A stretch of DNA of 64,000 nt. It comes from Kitasatospora cinereorecta (GTDB taxonomy: Bacteria > Actinomycetota > Actinomycetes > Streptomycetales > Streptomycetaceae). The DNA is taken from contig NZ_JAMZDX010000005.1 of the NCBI RefSeq assembly GCF_024172095.1, positions 248,001-312,000 of the forward strand, written 5' to 3'. The notes beneath the pieces were generated by a model, which made no database searches, had not been told where the DNA came from, and saw nothing but the letters and a program-made list of their open reading frames with translations. Shown piece after piece: positions 8,987-17,937 of this stretch (position 1 is its first letter; each line of letters begins with the position of its first letter). The position numbers and the translations under genes were made by a program.

Positions 8987-9325
8987 TTGAAGCTCTCCCT
9001 GCCCGCCCTGGCCCTCGCCACCGCTCTGTGCGCTCTCGCGCCGGCCGCCCCGGCCGGTGCCGTACCCGGGCCGGCCGCCGCCACCCGCGCGGGCGGCCTG
9101 GACTGCCGGACGTGGATCCACAACAACGACCCGCTCTACGGCGGGGTGGACTGCACCAACAACACCGGCGCGGCAGTGACCTTCCACGCAAACATCGTCT
9201 GCGGCTGGGCGCCGGACGTCACCGGCAACTCGGTGACCGTCCCGCCGGGCCAGGTCGGCGAGTCGTCGGGGCACTGCGCCTTCTACAGCACCGGGATCGG
9301 CGGTATCGGCTGGACGGTCGAGTAG
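8987..9325 (+). CDS. small secreted Cys-containing protein
   Basis: The 112-residue product begins with a clear Sec signal peptide (one Lys, a hydrophobic Ala/Leu core, then APAGA, with probable cleavage near residues 24-25). The mature part of about 88 residues holds four Cys, in contexts LDC, VDC, IVC and GHC, enough for two disulfide bonds. I recognise no named family; the Asn/Thr/Gly-rich beta-type sequence resembles other small streptomycete exported proteins. The start is a TTG at 8987 with CAGGAGGA five bases upstream, a strong Shine-Dalgarno site that decides this start. It converges with the SDR gene, leaving a 14-base gap. Confidence 0.75.
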   Translation: MKLSLPALALATALCALAPAAPAGAVPGPAAATRAGGLDCRTWIHNNDPLYGGVDCTNNTGAAVTFHANIVCGWAPDVTGNSVTVPPGQVGESSGHCAFYSTGIGGIGWTVE

Positions 9326-9339
9326 CGGGGCGGCCGACG

Positions 9340-10098
9340 TCAGCGGGCCAGGTAGCCGCCGTCGACCGGCAGCACCGCGCCGGTGATGAACGACGCCTCG
9401 TCGGAGGCCAGGAAGAGGATGGCCCTGGCCACCTCCTCCGGCTCGCCGAGCCGGGCCATCGGGTGCTGGGCGACGATCGCCTCCAGGTACTCCGGTCCGC
9501 CCGGCTCGTCGGCCAGCGCGCGCACCCGGTCGGTGCGGATGGTGCCCGGCGCCACCGCGTTGACCCGGATGCCGCGGGCCGCCCACTCCACGGCCAGGTG
9601 CTTGGTCAGCCCGGTGGCCACGAACTTGGCGGGCCCGTACACCGCCTGGTCCGCCTGCCCGGCCAGGCCCGAGATCGACGACAGGCACACGATCGAGCCG
9701 CCGCCCGACCCGATCATCCACTCGATCGCGTACTTGCAGGTCAGGAACATGCCGCGGCCGTCCACCGCCATCACGCGGTCCCAGTCCTCGGGCGTCGCCT
9801 CCAGGACGTTCTGCAGCGGGATCACCCCCGCGTTGGCCACCAGGACGTCGATCCGCCCGTACGCGTCGACCGCGGCGGAGATCATCGTCTCGGCATCCTC
9901 GGCCACCGAGACGTCGCCGACCACGGTGCGGACCTCGGCCCCGGGCAGCGCGCGGTGGGCAGCGTCCAGCGCCGCGCCGTCCACGTCGGTCAGCACCAGC
10001 CGCGCGCCCTCGGCCGCGAACAGCTCCGCCGTCGCCCGCCCGATCCCGCGGGCCGCGCCGGTGATGACCGCCGCCTTGCCCGCCAATCGTCCGCCCAT
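9340..10098 (-). CDS. SDR family oxidoreductase
   Basis: The 252-residue protein is a classical short-chain dehydrogenase/reductase. TGAARGIG at about residues 13-20 is the glycine-rich NAD(P) site, NAG at about 90-92 stabilises the central sheet, and the catalytic Ser of SSISG and the YGPAK (YxxxK) pair follow. DGGYLA near the C-terminus is the usual cofactor-proximal ending. An Asp at the end of the second strand (LVLTDVDG) suggests preference for NAD(H). The substrate cannot be told. The ATG at 10098 has GGGAGCGG upstream. It lies divergent from the thioesterase-like gene. Confidence 0.92.
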   Translation of the reverse strand: MGGRLAGKAAVITGAARGIGRATAELFAAEGARLVLTDVDGAALDAAHRALPGAEVRTVVGDVSVAEDAETMISAAVDAYGRIDVLVANAGVIPLQNVLEATPEDWDRVMAVDGRGMFLTCKYAIEWMIGSGGGSIVCLSSISGLAGQADQAVYGPAKFVATGLTKHLAVEWAARGIRVNAVAPGTIRTDRVRALADEPGGPEYLEAIVAQHPMARLGEPEEVARAILFLASDEASFITGAVLPVDGGYLAR

Positions 10099-10304
10099 GC
10101 CGCCGCTCCCGGTTCCGCAGGTCAGGTGCCCGGCCCAGGATGCCCCACCCCGCCCGCCGGTCCGGGTCCACCGCGCCCGGCCGTCACCGCATCGGGCGAT
10201 CCCCGCGGCGGCGGGGTGTGGGGAGGATCACCGTTCCGGCCGACCGTTCGGGCGCCTACGATCATGATCGCAGCCCCGCACCCCGGCATCGGAAGAGGCG
10301 TTCC

Positions 10305-11111
10305 TTGACCACCCCCACCGCTTCGCCCGACAGCTACTACCAGCGGGTCGGCGAGCACCGGTACAAGCCGACGGCGCTGGCCGGGGGCGCCTGGAACGTC
10401 GACGAGCAGCACTTCAGCCCGCTGGCCGGACTGACCGTCCACGCGATCGACCACCACCTCGCCGACCGCCCCGACCACGGCCTGACCCTGGCCCGGATCA
10501 GCTACGACATCCTTGGGCGGATCGCCCTCGACGAGTGCGAGATCACGGTCGAGACGCTGCGGCCCGGCCGCACCGTCGAGCTGCTGGAGGCCGTCGTCAC
10601 GATCGCCGACCGGCCGGTGGTGCGGGCCCGGGCCTGGCTGCTGGCGACGCTCGACACCGCCGCGGTCGCCGACACCCCCGACGGGCGGCTGCCCGCGCCC
10701 GAGGACGTCGAGCCGTGGGCGATGAACGAGCTGTGGGACGGCGGCTACATCTCCTCGATCGAGGTGCGGCAGCCCGCCTCCGCCCGGCCCGGTCGCGCCA
10801 GTGCCTGGATCCGCAGCCGCGCCGAGCTGGTCGCCGGCGAGCCGAGCAGCCCGCTGGCGTCCTTCCTCGCCCTGGTGGACACCGCCAACGGCATCGCCGT
10901 GCAGCAGCCGCCCACCGCGTGGATGTACCCGAACGTCGACCTGACCGTCCATCTGCACCGCCGCCCGCAGGGGCCGTGGACCGGCCTGGACACCACCGTC
11001 AGCTTCGGCCCGGACGGCCTCGGCGTCACCAGCACCGTGCTCCACGACCTCACCGGCCCGGTCGGCCGCGCCGAACAGATCCTCACCGTCCGGCCCCAGC
11101 CTTCTCGCTAG
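10305..11111 (+). CDS. thioesterase family protein (double-hotdog, TesB-like)
   Basis: The 268-residue protein has the layout of tandem hotdog-fold acyl-CoA thioesterases. The N-terminal half has AGGAWNVDEQHFSPLAGLTVHAI and the hydrophobic helix-containing ISYDILGRIALDECEITVE; the C-terminal half has SFLALVDTANGIA and YPNVDLTVHLHR. It would hydrolyse an acyl-CoA or bind an acyl ligand in the cytoplasm. I chose a TTG at 10305 because a GGAAGAGG site lies about 6 bases upstream and homologous sequence begins soon after; upstream codons look non-coding. It stands alone between a divergent SDR and a downstream serine hydrolase gene. Confidence 0.8.
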   Translation: MTTPTASPDSYYQRVGEHRYKPTALAGGAWNVDEQHFSPLAGLTVHAIDHHLADRPDHGLTLARISYDILGRIALDECEITVETLRPGRTVELLEAVVTIADRPVVRARAWLLATLDTAAVADTPDGRLPAPEDVEPWAMNELWDGGYISSIEVRQPASARPGRASAWIRSRAELVAGEPSSPLASFLALVDTANGIAVQQPPTAWMYPNVDLTVHLHRRPQGPWTGLDTTVSFGPDGLGVTSTVLHDLTGPVGRAEQILTVRPQPSR

Positions 11112-11248
11112 CGCAGGGACGTCGCCGGGTGCAGCCACCCGAGTGGACTCGCCGCCGCACGGGACCGGCGGGCGGGCCCGGGAGCGGGAGCGGGTGTTGA
11201 CGTGGACGGGCAACCGTCCGTCCCTCCCGTTCGGAGAACTCCCCCGCG

Positions 11249-12472
11249 ATGCGACGCACCTCCTCCCTGCGGCTCGGCGCCGCGCTGCTGGCCGTCTCGG
11301 CCCTCGTCCCGCTCACCATCTCCCCCGCCGCCGCGGCCGTCACCGGACCGGCCCGTTCGGCGACCGCGCCGGCCGGCGCCGCCTCCCACCGGCCCGACGA
11401 CGACTGCCCGCCGGGCGGCTTCAGCCCCGAGGTGACCGCCAAGCTGGATGCGGCGATCGACCAGGTCCGGCAGGAGACCGGAACGCCCGGTGTGATCGTC
11501 GGCCTGTGGATGCCCGGCCAGGGCACCTATGTGCGCGCCACCGGCGTCGCCGACAAGGCCACCGACCAGCCGATGAGCACCGACCTGTTCATGCGGATCG
11601 GCAGCGTGACCAAGACCTTCACCGCCACCACCGTGCTCGAACTGGTCGACCGGGGCCTGGTCGGGCTGGACGACCCCATCGCCGACTACGTCGACGGCGT
11701 TCCCGACGGTCAGCACATCACGATCCGCCAGCTGCTGGAGATGCGCAGCGGTCTGTTCTCGTACAGCGCGGACGAGGAGTTCGTCCACACCCTGGAGAGC
11801 GACCCGACCCGGTACTTCAGTCCGCAGGAGCTGCTCGCCTACGGCTACAAGCACGACAACATCTTCCCGCCCGGGGCGCAGTTCAACTACAGCAACAGCA
11901 ACTACATCCTGCTGGGCCTGGTGGCCGAGAAGCTGGGCCGCGCGCCCATCGCGGACCTCGTCCGCGAGCGGGTGACCGAACCCTCCCACATGTACCGCAC
12001 GCTCTTCCCCGTGGGCGCCGAGTTCCCCGACCCGCACGCCCACGGCTACACCAATCAGACCCTGGACGGGCAGACCGTCGACGCCACCGGCTGGAACACC
12101 AGTTGGGGCTGGTCCGCCGGCGCGATGATCTCCAACCTGCGCGACATGCACCGGTGGGCGAAGGTGATGGCGACCGGCACCCTGCTCAGCCCGGCCACCC
12201 AGGCGGAGCGCCTGAAGTTCCTGCCCACCGGCTTTCCCGGCACCGGGTACGGGCTGGGCATCTTCGAGACCCACGGCTGGATCGGCCACAACGGCTCGAT
12301 CCCGGGCTACGAGGCGGTCAGCGTCTACCTGCCGGAGCAGAAGGCCACCCTGGTGGTCCTGATCAACACCGACATCCTGCACGACGGCAACGAGCCCAGC
12401 ACCCTCTTCGCCCAGGCGATCACCCGGATCGTCACCCCGGACCACGTCTACGACCTCCCCGCGCAGGGGTAG
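11249..12472 (+). CDS. secreted serine hydrolase (beta-lactamase / DD-peptidase family)
   Basis: The 407-residue protein has a Sec signal peptide (MRRTSS, hydrophobic core, SPAAAA at about 25-30) and a class C beta-lactamase-like domain. The nucleophile motif SVTK is at about residues 119-122 in RIGSVTKTFTATTVLELVDRG. YSNSNY at about 213-218 is the second catalytic motif, and HNG at about 351-353 takes the place of KTG. This set is typical of D-alanyl-D-alanine carboxypeptidases and related esterases acting outside the cell. The distinction between peptidase, esterase and beta-lactamase cannot be made from sequence alone. The ATG at 11249 begins the signal peptide. Confidence 0.92.
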   Translation: MRRTSSLRLGAALLAVSALVPLTISPAAAAVTGPARSATAPAGAASHRPDDDCPPGGFSPEVTAKLDAAIDQVRQETGTPGVIVGLWMPGQGTYVRATGVADKATDQPMSTDLFMRIGSVTKTFTATTVLELVDRGLVGLDDPIADYVDGVPDGQHITIRQLLEMRSGLFSYSADEEFVHTLESDPTRYFSPQELLAYGYKHDNIFPPGAQFNYSNSNYILLGLVAEKLGRAPIADLVRERVTEPSHMYRTLFPVGAEFPDPHAHGYTNQTLDGQTVDATGWNTSWGWSAGAMISNLRDMHRWAKVMATGTLLSPATQAERLKFLPTGFPGTGYGLGIFETHGWIGHNGSIPGYEAVSVYLPEQKATLVVLINTDILHDGNEPSTLFAQAITRIVTPDHVYDLPAQG

Positions 12473-12680
12473 TCCACGCGGCGCTGCTGCCCGGCGATAC
12501 CGCGTCTTGACCCGCCGGACAGCAGCGCTTCACCTTGGGCGCTTATCATCAAGCCGCGCCGGACGGTGCTCAGCGCCGTCCAGCGCGTCGTGGCCCGGGT
12601 GTCGGCGCCGCACGCCACCACCACGACGGACAGGAACGCCTGATGCGCTGCGACCGACCGATACCCCTGGCGGGTGTCCG

Positions 12681-13526
12681 GTGATCAACTGGTTCCACGC
12701 GGCCGTGCTCGGCCTGATCCAGGGGCTGACCGAGTTCCTGCCGGTGTCCTCCAGTGCCCACCTGCGGGTCTCCTCCGCCCTGCTGGGCTGGGACGACCCG
12801 GGTGCCGCGTTCACCGCGGTGACCCAGCTGGGCACCGAGACCGCGGTACTGATCTACTTCCGCAAGGACATCGCCCGGATCATCTCGACCTGGGCGGCCT
12901 CGCTGGTCAAGCCGGAGCTGCGCTCCGACCCGAACGCCCGGATGGGCTGGTTCGTGATCGTCGGCACGCTGCCGATCGGCATCCTGGGCAAGCTGTTCCA
13001 GGACACCATCGAGACCCAGCTGCGCGACCTGCGGATCATCGGCACCACGCTGATCCTCTTCGGCGTGATCCTGGCATTCGCCGACCGGACCCGGGCGGTG
13101 CGCAGTGCCCGCCCGATCACCGCGCTGACCTTCCCGCACGCGCTCGGGTACGGCTTCGCCCAGTCGCTGGCGCTGATACCGGGCGTCTCCCGCTCGGGCG
13201 GCACGATCAGTGCGGGCCTGCTGCTCAGCTACAGCCGGGAGGCGGCGGCGCGGTACTCGTTCCTGCTGGCGATCCCGGCGGTGCTGGCGTCCGGGGTGCT
13301 GGAGCTGTTCAAGATCGGCGAGGGGCCGGCGCCCGCCTGGGGGCCGACCGTCCTGGCGACGCTGATCGCCTTCGTGGTCGGCTACGCGGCGATCGCCTGG
13401 TTCCTGAAGTACATCTCGAACAACAGCTTCACGCCGTTCGTGGTGTACCGGATCCTGCTCGGTGTGCTGATCATCGGCCTGGTGACCACGGGCTTCCTGG
13501 CCCCGGACGCCGGCGCGGTCCACTGA
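12681..13526 (+). CDS. uppP: undecaprenyl-diphosphatase
   Basis: The 281-residue polytopic membrane protein belongs to the BacA/UppP family, which dephosphorylates undecaprenyl diphosphate to recycle the lipid carrier for peptidoglycan and surface polysaccharides; overproduction gives bacitracin resistance. The two family motifs are present: EFLPVSSSAHLRV at about residues 17-29 and PGVSRSGGTISAG near residue 170. About eight hydrophobic segments can be counted. The GTG at 12681 starts the conserved VINWFHAAVLGLIQGLTEF; the longer frame upstream is Arg-rich and not family-like. The 208-base gap to the serine hydrolase suggests its own promoter. A strong hairpin follows. Confidence 0.96.
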   Translation: MINWFHAAVLGLIQGLTEFLPVSSSAHLRVSSALLGWDDPGAAFTAVTQLGTETAVLIYFRKDIARIISTWAASLVKPELRSDPNARMGWFVIVGTLPIGILGKLFQDTIETQLRDLRIIGTTLILFGVILAFADRTRAVRSARPITALTFPHALGYGFAQSLALIPGVSRSGGTISAGLLLSYSREAAARYSFLLAIPAVLASGVLELFKIGEGPAPAWGPTVLATLIAFVVGYAAIAWFLKYISNNSFTPFVVYRILLGVLIIGLVTTGFLAPDAGAVH

Positions 13527-13543
13527 CGGCTTGGCGCACACGA

Positions 13544-13583
13544 ACGGGCCCGCCGCTCCCCTCCGGGGGAACGGCGGGCCCGT
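13544..13583. terminator. bidirectional rho-independent-like hairpin
   Basis: Arms ACGGGCCCGCCG and CGGCGGGCCCGT are perfectly complementary, followed inward by a further five pairs (TCCCC/GGGGA) after one mismatch, and closed by a TCCG loop. It lies between convergent uppP and the YcnI-like gene. No U-tract is present, as is usual in streptomycetes. Confidence 0.75.
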
Positions 13584-13596
13584 ATCCGTGGGTGGG

Positions 13597-14298
13597 TCAG
13601 CGGGCGGAGCGGCGGCGCCACACCAGAGCGGCGAGGAGCGCCACCACGACGGCCACCACCACGCCGACCACCACGCCGGAGCCGCCGGAGGACGTCTTGG
13701 CGGCCGGTGCCGCCGCCGGGGTGGCGGCGGTCGGAGCCGCCGGCGCGCCGGAGGACGCGGAGACGGACGGAGCGGGAAGCGAGGCCGCCGGTGCGGCCTG
13801 CGGGGTGGACCCGGGCGCGGCCGGGCTCAGCGTGAGCACGGGCGCCGGGTGCTCGGGCTTGACCCCGGCCTGCGGCAGCTCGATCCACCGGTCGACGTGG
13901 CCGTCGGAGTAGCCGACCAGCGACTTGAAGGCCAGCTCCTTGGCGTCCGGCAACTGCATCACCTTGATCGCGTACTTCGCGTCCGCGCCGGGGGCGAGGG
14001 CCGGCCCGGACACCGTGTAGCCGCCCTCGGAGGGGGTCAGCTTCCACCCGGACGGGGCCGACGTCAGCACGATGTCGCCGGAGGCGATGCCGGTCGGCAG
14101 GGCGACCTTGATCTCGGTGATCCCGGCCGTGTCCGACTCGCCCTCGGCGTTGAAATCGATCATCACGATCTTGGCGAGCGCCTGCGGGTGGTCTGCCTCG
14201 ACCTCGACGTGGGCGAAGGCGGGCACGGCGAGGGCCAGCGTGCCGCCCAGGGCGGCGACCGGCGTCAGGACGCGGGCGAGGAGACGGGTTCGCTGCAT
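13597..14298 (-). CDS. YcnI-like DUF1775 exported copper-binding protein
   Basis: The 233-residue protein has a signal peptide ending AVPAFA, so the mature protein should begin HVEVEADHPQ. An N-terminal His after cleavage is the hallmark of YcnI/DUF1775 proteins, whose Bacillus member binds Cu(II) through a mono-histidine brace. The DUF1775 domain spans about residues 27-165 and includes ITEIKVALPTGI and GYSDGHVDRWIELP. A Pro/Ala/Ser linker, a Gly/Val-rich membrane segment at about 205-226 and an RRRSAR tail anchor it to the membrane. No CopC/CopD or SCO gene is adjacent in the window. The ATG at 14298 begins the signal peptide; the HEAT-repeat gene lies 32 bases upstream on the same strand. 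Confidence 0.9.
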   Translation of the reverse strand: MQRTRLLARVLTPVAALGGTLALAVPAFAHVEVEADHPQALAKIVMIDFNAEGESDTAGITEIKVALPTGIASGDIVLTSAPSGWKLTPSEGGYTVSGPALAPGADAKYAIKVMQLPDAKELAFKSLVGYSDGHVDRWIELPQAGVKPEHPAPVLTLSPAAPGSTPQAAPAASLPAPSVSASSGAPAAPTAATPAAAPAAKTSSGGSGVVVGVVVAVVVALLAALVWRRRSAR

Positions 14299-14330
14299 GG
14301 AAGTCGACAGTACACGCCGGGTGGCGGCGC

Positions 14331-15770
14331 CTATCGCGTTTCCCGGGAGGTCAGCCGGCCGCGTACGGCGGCGTGCACCTCGGCCTCCTCGGCCGGGTCG
14401 GCGGCCAGCCGGCGCAGGCGTTCCAGGACGCGGGCGTCGCCGGTGGTGGTGACGTGGTGGGCGGCCAGCTCGCGGGTGGCCTCCTCGCAGTCCCACAGGC
14501 ACTCGACCGCGGGGCCCTCGGCGAAGTGCGGGTCGGTCTCGGCCAGGGCGCGGGCGGCCCGGCCGCGGAGCTCGGAGGAGACGGCTTCGCCGTACACGTG
14601 GCGCAGCGCGGGGACGGCTGCGGCGGCGGCCAGCCGCCCCGCACCGTCGACCAGGGTGCCGAGTCCGGCTCCGGTGACGCCGCGGACCGAGATCCACCGG
14701 CGCAGTCCGGCGACCACCAGGGCGGCGTCGCAGGGTTCGCCGGCGTCGGCGAGGAGCTGCACGGCGGCGTCGGCGAGGGCGCTGTCGGCGCCGCCGGGGC
14801 CCTGGTCGGCCCAGCGGCGGGCGTGGGCGAGGGCTTCCGGGCCGCGCATCCGGCCGAGCAGTTGCAGGGCGGCCTCGACGATCCGGCAGTCGACGTCGGA
14901 CGCGGCGCCCTCGATCAGGGCGGCGGCGGCCGGGTCGCGTTGCTCGACGAGGTGGCGCAGGGCGGCGATCCGGGCCCCGGGCTCACCGCGCTCGGCGGCG
15001 GTGAGCAGCAGCGGACGGTCCTCGGGGCGGACCACGGCGGTCAGGCAGCGGGCGGCCGCGGCGGCGCGGCGGGCGACGGCGGACAGGTCGGCCTTCGACC
15101 CGGACTCCGCCTGGTCGGCCCAGGCCAGCACGTCGGAGGTGGACCAGCCGGGGGTGACCCCGGGCCGGTTCAGCTGGCGCTGCCACAGGTCGAAGGGCGA
15201 CTGCTCGCTCGCGGTGGCGACTCTGGGGTGGTGGGCGGCCCACAGCCGCCAGGGCCGGGGCTCGTACGCGGAACGGATGGCGGCGCGCAGCTCGGCGTCG
15301 CCCTCCGGGTCGGCCGGAAAGCGGCCGAGCACGTCGGGGGCGAGGGCGAGCAGGGAACGGTCGTCGTCGCGCAGCGCCAGCTCGTCCAGCGCCCAGGCCC
15401 AGTTGCTGCCCGTGGCGACGTAGCGGCGCAGCAGGTCGAGGGCGTCCCGGCGGCCGTACGCGGCGAGGTGGCCGAGGACGGACAGGGCGAGGCCGGTGCG
15501 GGCCTCGTCGTCGTCCCGGGCGTCCTCGGGTGAGGTGAGGTGGAGCTCGAGGCCCGTCAGCGGGGCCTCCAGCTCCATGTAGAGGCGCGCGTAGTACAAG
15601 GAGCGGTTCTCGACCTGCCAGTCGGCGCGGGGATCGTCGGTCACGCAGGCCTCGAGCGCGGCGATCGCCTCGCCCCGGTCGGCTGCCAACGCATGCAGCT
15701 GCCCGTCACCGCGGCCCCGCTGCAGGAGGCCGAGGAGGCTGGCGCTGGGCGCTATCACTGGCTCGAACAT
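14331..15770 (-). CDS. HEAT-repeat protein
   Basis: The 479-residue, Ala- and Leu-rich protein is made of alpha-helical repeats: segments such as GARIAALRHLVEQRDPAAAALIEGA and VDCRIVEAALQLLGRMRGPEAL match HEAT/PBS-lyase-type repeats through much of its length. No catalytic motif or membrane segment is seen, so a cytoplasmic scaffold role is likely. The ATG at 15770 (MFEPVIAPSASLL) was chosen because upstream codons encode a composition unlike the rest. It lies just upstream of the YcnI-like gene (32-base gap), so the two may be co-transcribed although no shared function is apparent. Confidence 0.8.
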   Translation of the reverse strand: MFEPVIAPSASLLGLLQRGRGDGQLHALAADRGEAIAALEACVTDDPRADWQVENRSLYYARLYMELEAPLTGLELHLTSPEDARDDDEARTGLALSVLGHLAAYGRRDALDLLRRYVATGSNWAWALDELALRDDDRSLLALAPDVLGRFPADPEGDAELRAAIRSAYEPRPWRLWAAHHPRVATASEQSPFDLWQRQLNRPGVTPGWSTSDVLAWADQAESGSKADLSAVARRAAAAARCLTAVVRPEDRPLLLTAAERGEPGARIAALRHLVEQRDPAAAALIEGAASDVDCRIVEAALQLLGRMRGPEALAHARRWADQGPGGADSALADAAVQLLADAGEPCDAALVVAGLRRWISVRGVTGAGLGTLVDGAGRLAAAAAVPALRHVYGEAVSSELRGRAARALAETDPHFAEGPAVECLWDCEEATRELAAHHVTTTGDARVLERLRRLAADPAEEAEVHAAVRGRLTSRETR

Positions 15771-16035
15771 GAGGTCAGCATCCGTTGCGGCGGTCGTCGA
15801 GGCAACGGGATTTTCCGTCGCCGGGGTCGGTTGGTCCAGCTCAGGCGCCCGGGCGCCGGAATCACCGAAGGTTACCGCCTGGGGGGCCGATCCGCACACA
15901 GGGCGACCGGATCCGGCTCGGGAACCGGACCCTCCGTACCGGATCGGCATATTCCCCTGGATTCTCCCGCCCGCGATCCGCAGCCGCGGACGGACCGCGA
16001 AAAGCGGACGGATCACGAAGGAAAGGCGGTCCGGA

Positions 16036-17511
16036 TCAGACCGTCCGCCGCCGGACCGGCATCACCGCGTCGATCTCGTCCCGTAGCTCGGCGACGGCCG
16101 GCAGGCCCTGGTAGCGGGCCGAGAGCCGGTACATCTCGCGCAGCCGGTCCCAGGTGCGCAGCGAGGAGGTGTCGTTGATGGAGGCCAGCGCCAGTTTGGC
16201 CTGGACCTGCGCCTCGTCCGGTTCGCCGGAGATCCAGTAGACCGAGGCCAGGGTGATCCGGTCGAGCAGCGCCGAGCGCTCGCGGCCGGTCTCCTGCCGC
16301 AGGTCGATGGCCTGCCGGGCGTGCCGCTCGGCGAGCCGGGCGGCGCCCGGGTCGTGCTCGGCGAGGGTGCGGTAGACCAGTGCCTGCATGCCGTGCAGCT
16401 CGGCCTCGTTGAACAGCTGCATCCAGCTGGGCGCGGAGTCCTGCGGCTCCTGGACGAACAGCTCCTCGGCCTCGCCGAGCACCCGGTGGGTGGCGTCGGA
16501 GCGGCCGAGCGAGGCCTGCGCCCAGGCCTCGACGGTGTGCAGCATGGCGCGGGTGCGGGGCAGCGCCCGGTCGCCGGCGCTGGCCTGGGCGAGGCGCATC
16601 AGCTCCAGCGCGTCGTCGGCCCGGCCGAGGTGGAGCATCTGGCGGGCGGCGCGGGAGATCGCCTCGCCGGCCCTGGGCCGGTCGTCGGCCTCCCGGGCGG
16701 CCTGGGCGGCGATCACGAAGTAGCGCTGGGCGGTGGGCTCCAGGCCGACGTCGTGGGACATCCAGCCGGCCAGGACGGCGAGGTTGGCGGCGACCGTCCA
16801 CAGCCGGCGCTCGACCGCGGGCGTGTGGGTGTGCGTGAGCAGGCCGCCGACCTCGTTCAACTGGCCGACCACGGCCTTGCGCTGGAGGCCGCCGCCGCGC
16901 GAGGCGTCCCAGGCGCGGAACACCTCGACCGAGCGTTCGAGGGCGGCCACCTCGTCGTTGCCGACGGGTCCGGGTTCGTAGACGTCGATGACGGGCAGCG
17001 CGCCGCCCTGGGTGATCACCTGGCGGGGACCGGGACGCCCGGCCGCGTACGCCACGTCCTCACCCGTGAGCCAGTCGTGGAGGTTGTCGGCGATGACGGT
17101 GCCGGCAGCGAGCGCGGCGCCCGCGCCGACCAGACCGCGTCGGTTGAGCATGAGGTCCATTCCCGTGAACTCGGTGAGGACCGCGGCCGTCCGATCCGGC
17201 GCCCAGGGCACTGCCGGCGGTGTCGCTGAGCTGCCGGACCTGGTGGGCCGGTGTCGTTCCAGACCGAGATCCTCAGTGGTGACGACACGGCCGAGCCGCT
17301 CCGTGAACACGGCGGCCAGCACCCTCGGCACGGGATCGCGGGGAACCTCCCCCTGCTCGATCCAGCGCCGCACCCGCGAGGTGTCGGTGGACAGCTGCTG
17401 CTGGCCCATCGCCGCGCCCCGCCGGTTGACCAGCCTGGCCAGTTCGCCCTTGGACCAACCGGTCAGGGCGAAGAGGTCGGCGAGTCGGGTGTTCGGCTGC
17501 TTCGATGCCAC
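16036..17511 (-). CDS. NsdA-type transcriptional/developmental regulator with helix-turn-helix and TPR-like region
   Basis: The 491-residue protein opens with NTRLADLFALTGWSKGELAR and TSRVRRWIEQGEVPRDPVP, an HTH-like domain found in a family of streptomycete regulators that includes NsdA and sporulation-associated relatives. An Ala/Gly-rich hydrophobic stretch (GLVGAGAALAAGTVIA) lies at about residues 127-142, and the C-terminal 300 residues are helical repeats (TPR-like), for example AALERSVEVFRAWDAS and GRADDALELMRLAQAS. NsdA negatively affects sporulation and antibiotic production in Streptomyces; whether this member does so is inferred. The start is a GTG at 17511. The 426-base upstream gap should hold its promoter and that of the divergent kinase-like gene. 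Confidence 0.78.
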   Translation of the reverse strand: MASKQPNTRLADLFALTGWSKGELARLVNRRGAAMGQQQLSTDTSRVRRWIEQGEVPRDPVPRVLAAVFTERLGRVVTTEDLGLERHRPTRSGSSATPPAVPWAPDRTAAVLTEFTGMDLMLNRRGLVGAGAALAAGTVIADNLHDWLTGEDVAYAAGRPGPRQVITQGGALPVIDVYEPGPVGNDEVAALERSVEVFRAWDASRGGGLQRKAVVGQLNEVGGLLTHTHTPAVERRLWTVAANLAVLAGWMSHDVGLEPTAQRYFVIAAQAAREADDRPRAGEAISRAARQMLHLGRADDALELMRLAQASAGDRALPRTRAMLHTVEAWAQASLGRSDATHRVLGEAEELFVQEPQDSAPSWMQLFNEAELHGMQALVYRTLAEHDPGAARLAERHARQAIDLRQETGRERSALLDRITLASVYWISGEPDEAQVQAKLALASINDTSSLRTWDRLREMYRLSARYQGLPAVAELRDEIDAVMPVRRRTV

Positions 17512-17937
17512 GTGAAGCCCCCAGGTTCCTCGGCTGGCATCGACATTAAGGTCTCTGGCCTATGCCACGCGACCATTCGCCAGGCTTCGCCAGGGTGCGC
17601 TACGTGGTGTGCCAGTGGCGATCGGGTGTCAGGTAGGAATGCGCCACCCCGACCCCGCGTCGGGAAGGCCCGAGATCACGGCGGGAGTTCACCCGACGTA
17701 CCGTCAACGGCCGTCCGTGCGAAACGACACGGGGGGTGGCGCGCCCGGGTGGCGCGGGGGCGCCGGGCATGGCACGGCAGTCGGACCGGTCCGCATTCCC
17801 CAGGGTGCGAGCCGGCCCGGGCGGCCGCCTCCGTGCCCGGCGCCCGCGCCCCACCCGACGGACCCGGCACCCTCACCACCGCAGCACCGCCGGAACCGCA
17901 GCCACGCCGTCGGCCAGGAAGGGACCCTCACCACCCC
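17512..17937. other. intergenic region between divergent genes
   Basis: This 426-base gap separates the divergent regulator and APH-type genes and must contain both promoters. Open frames through it are GC-driven and lack homology-like sequence. I could not pick out convincing -35/-10 boxes. AGGAAGGGA near 17916 is the ribosome-binding site of the downstream gene. Confidence 0.5.
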
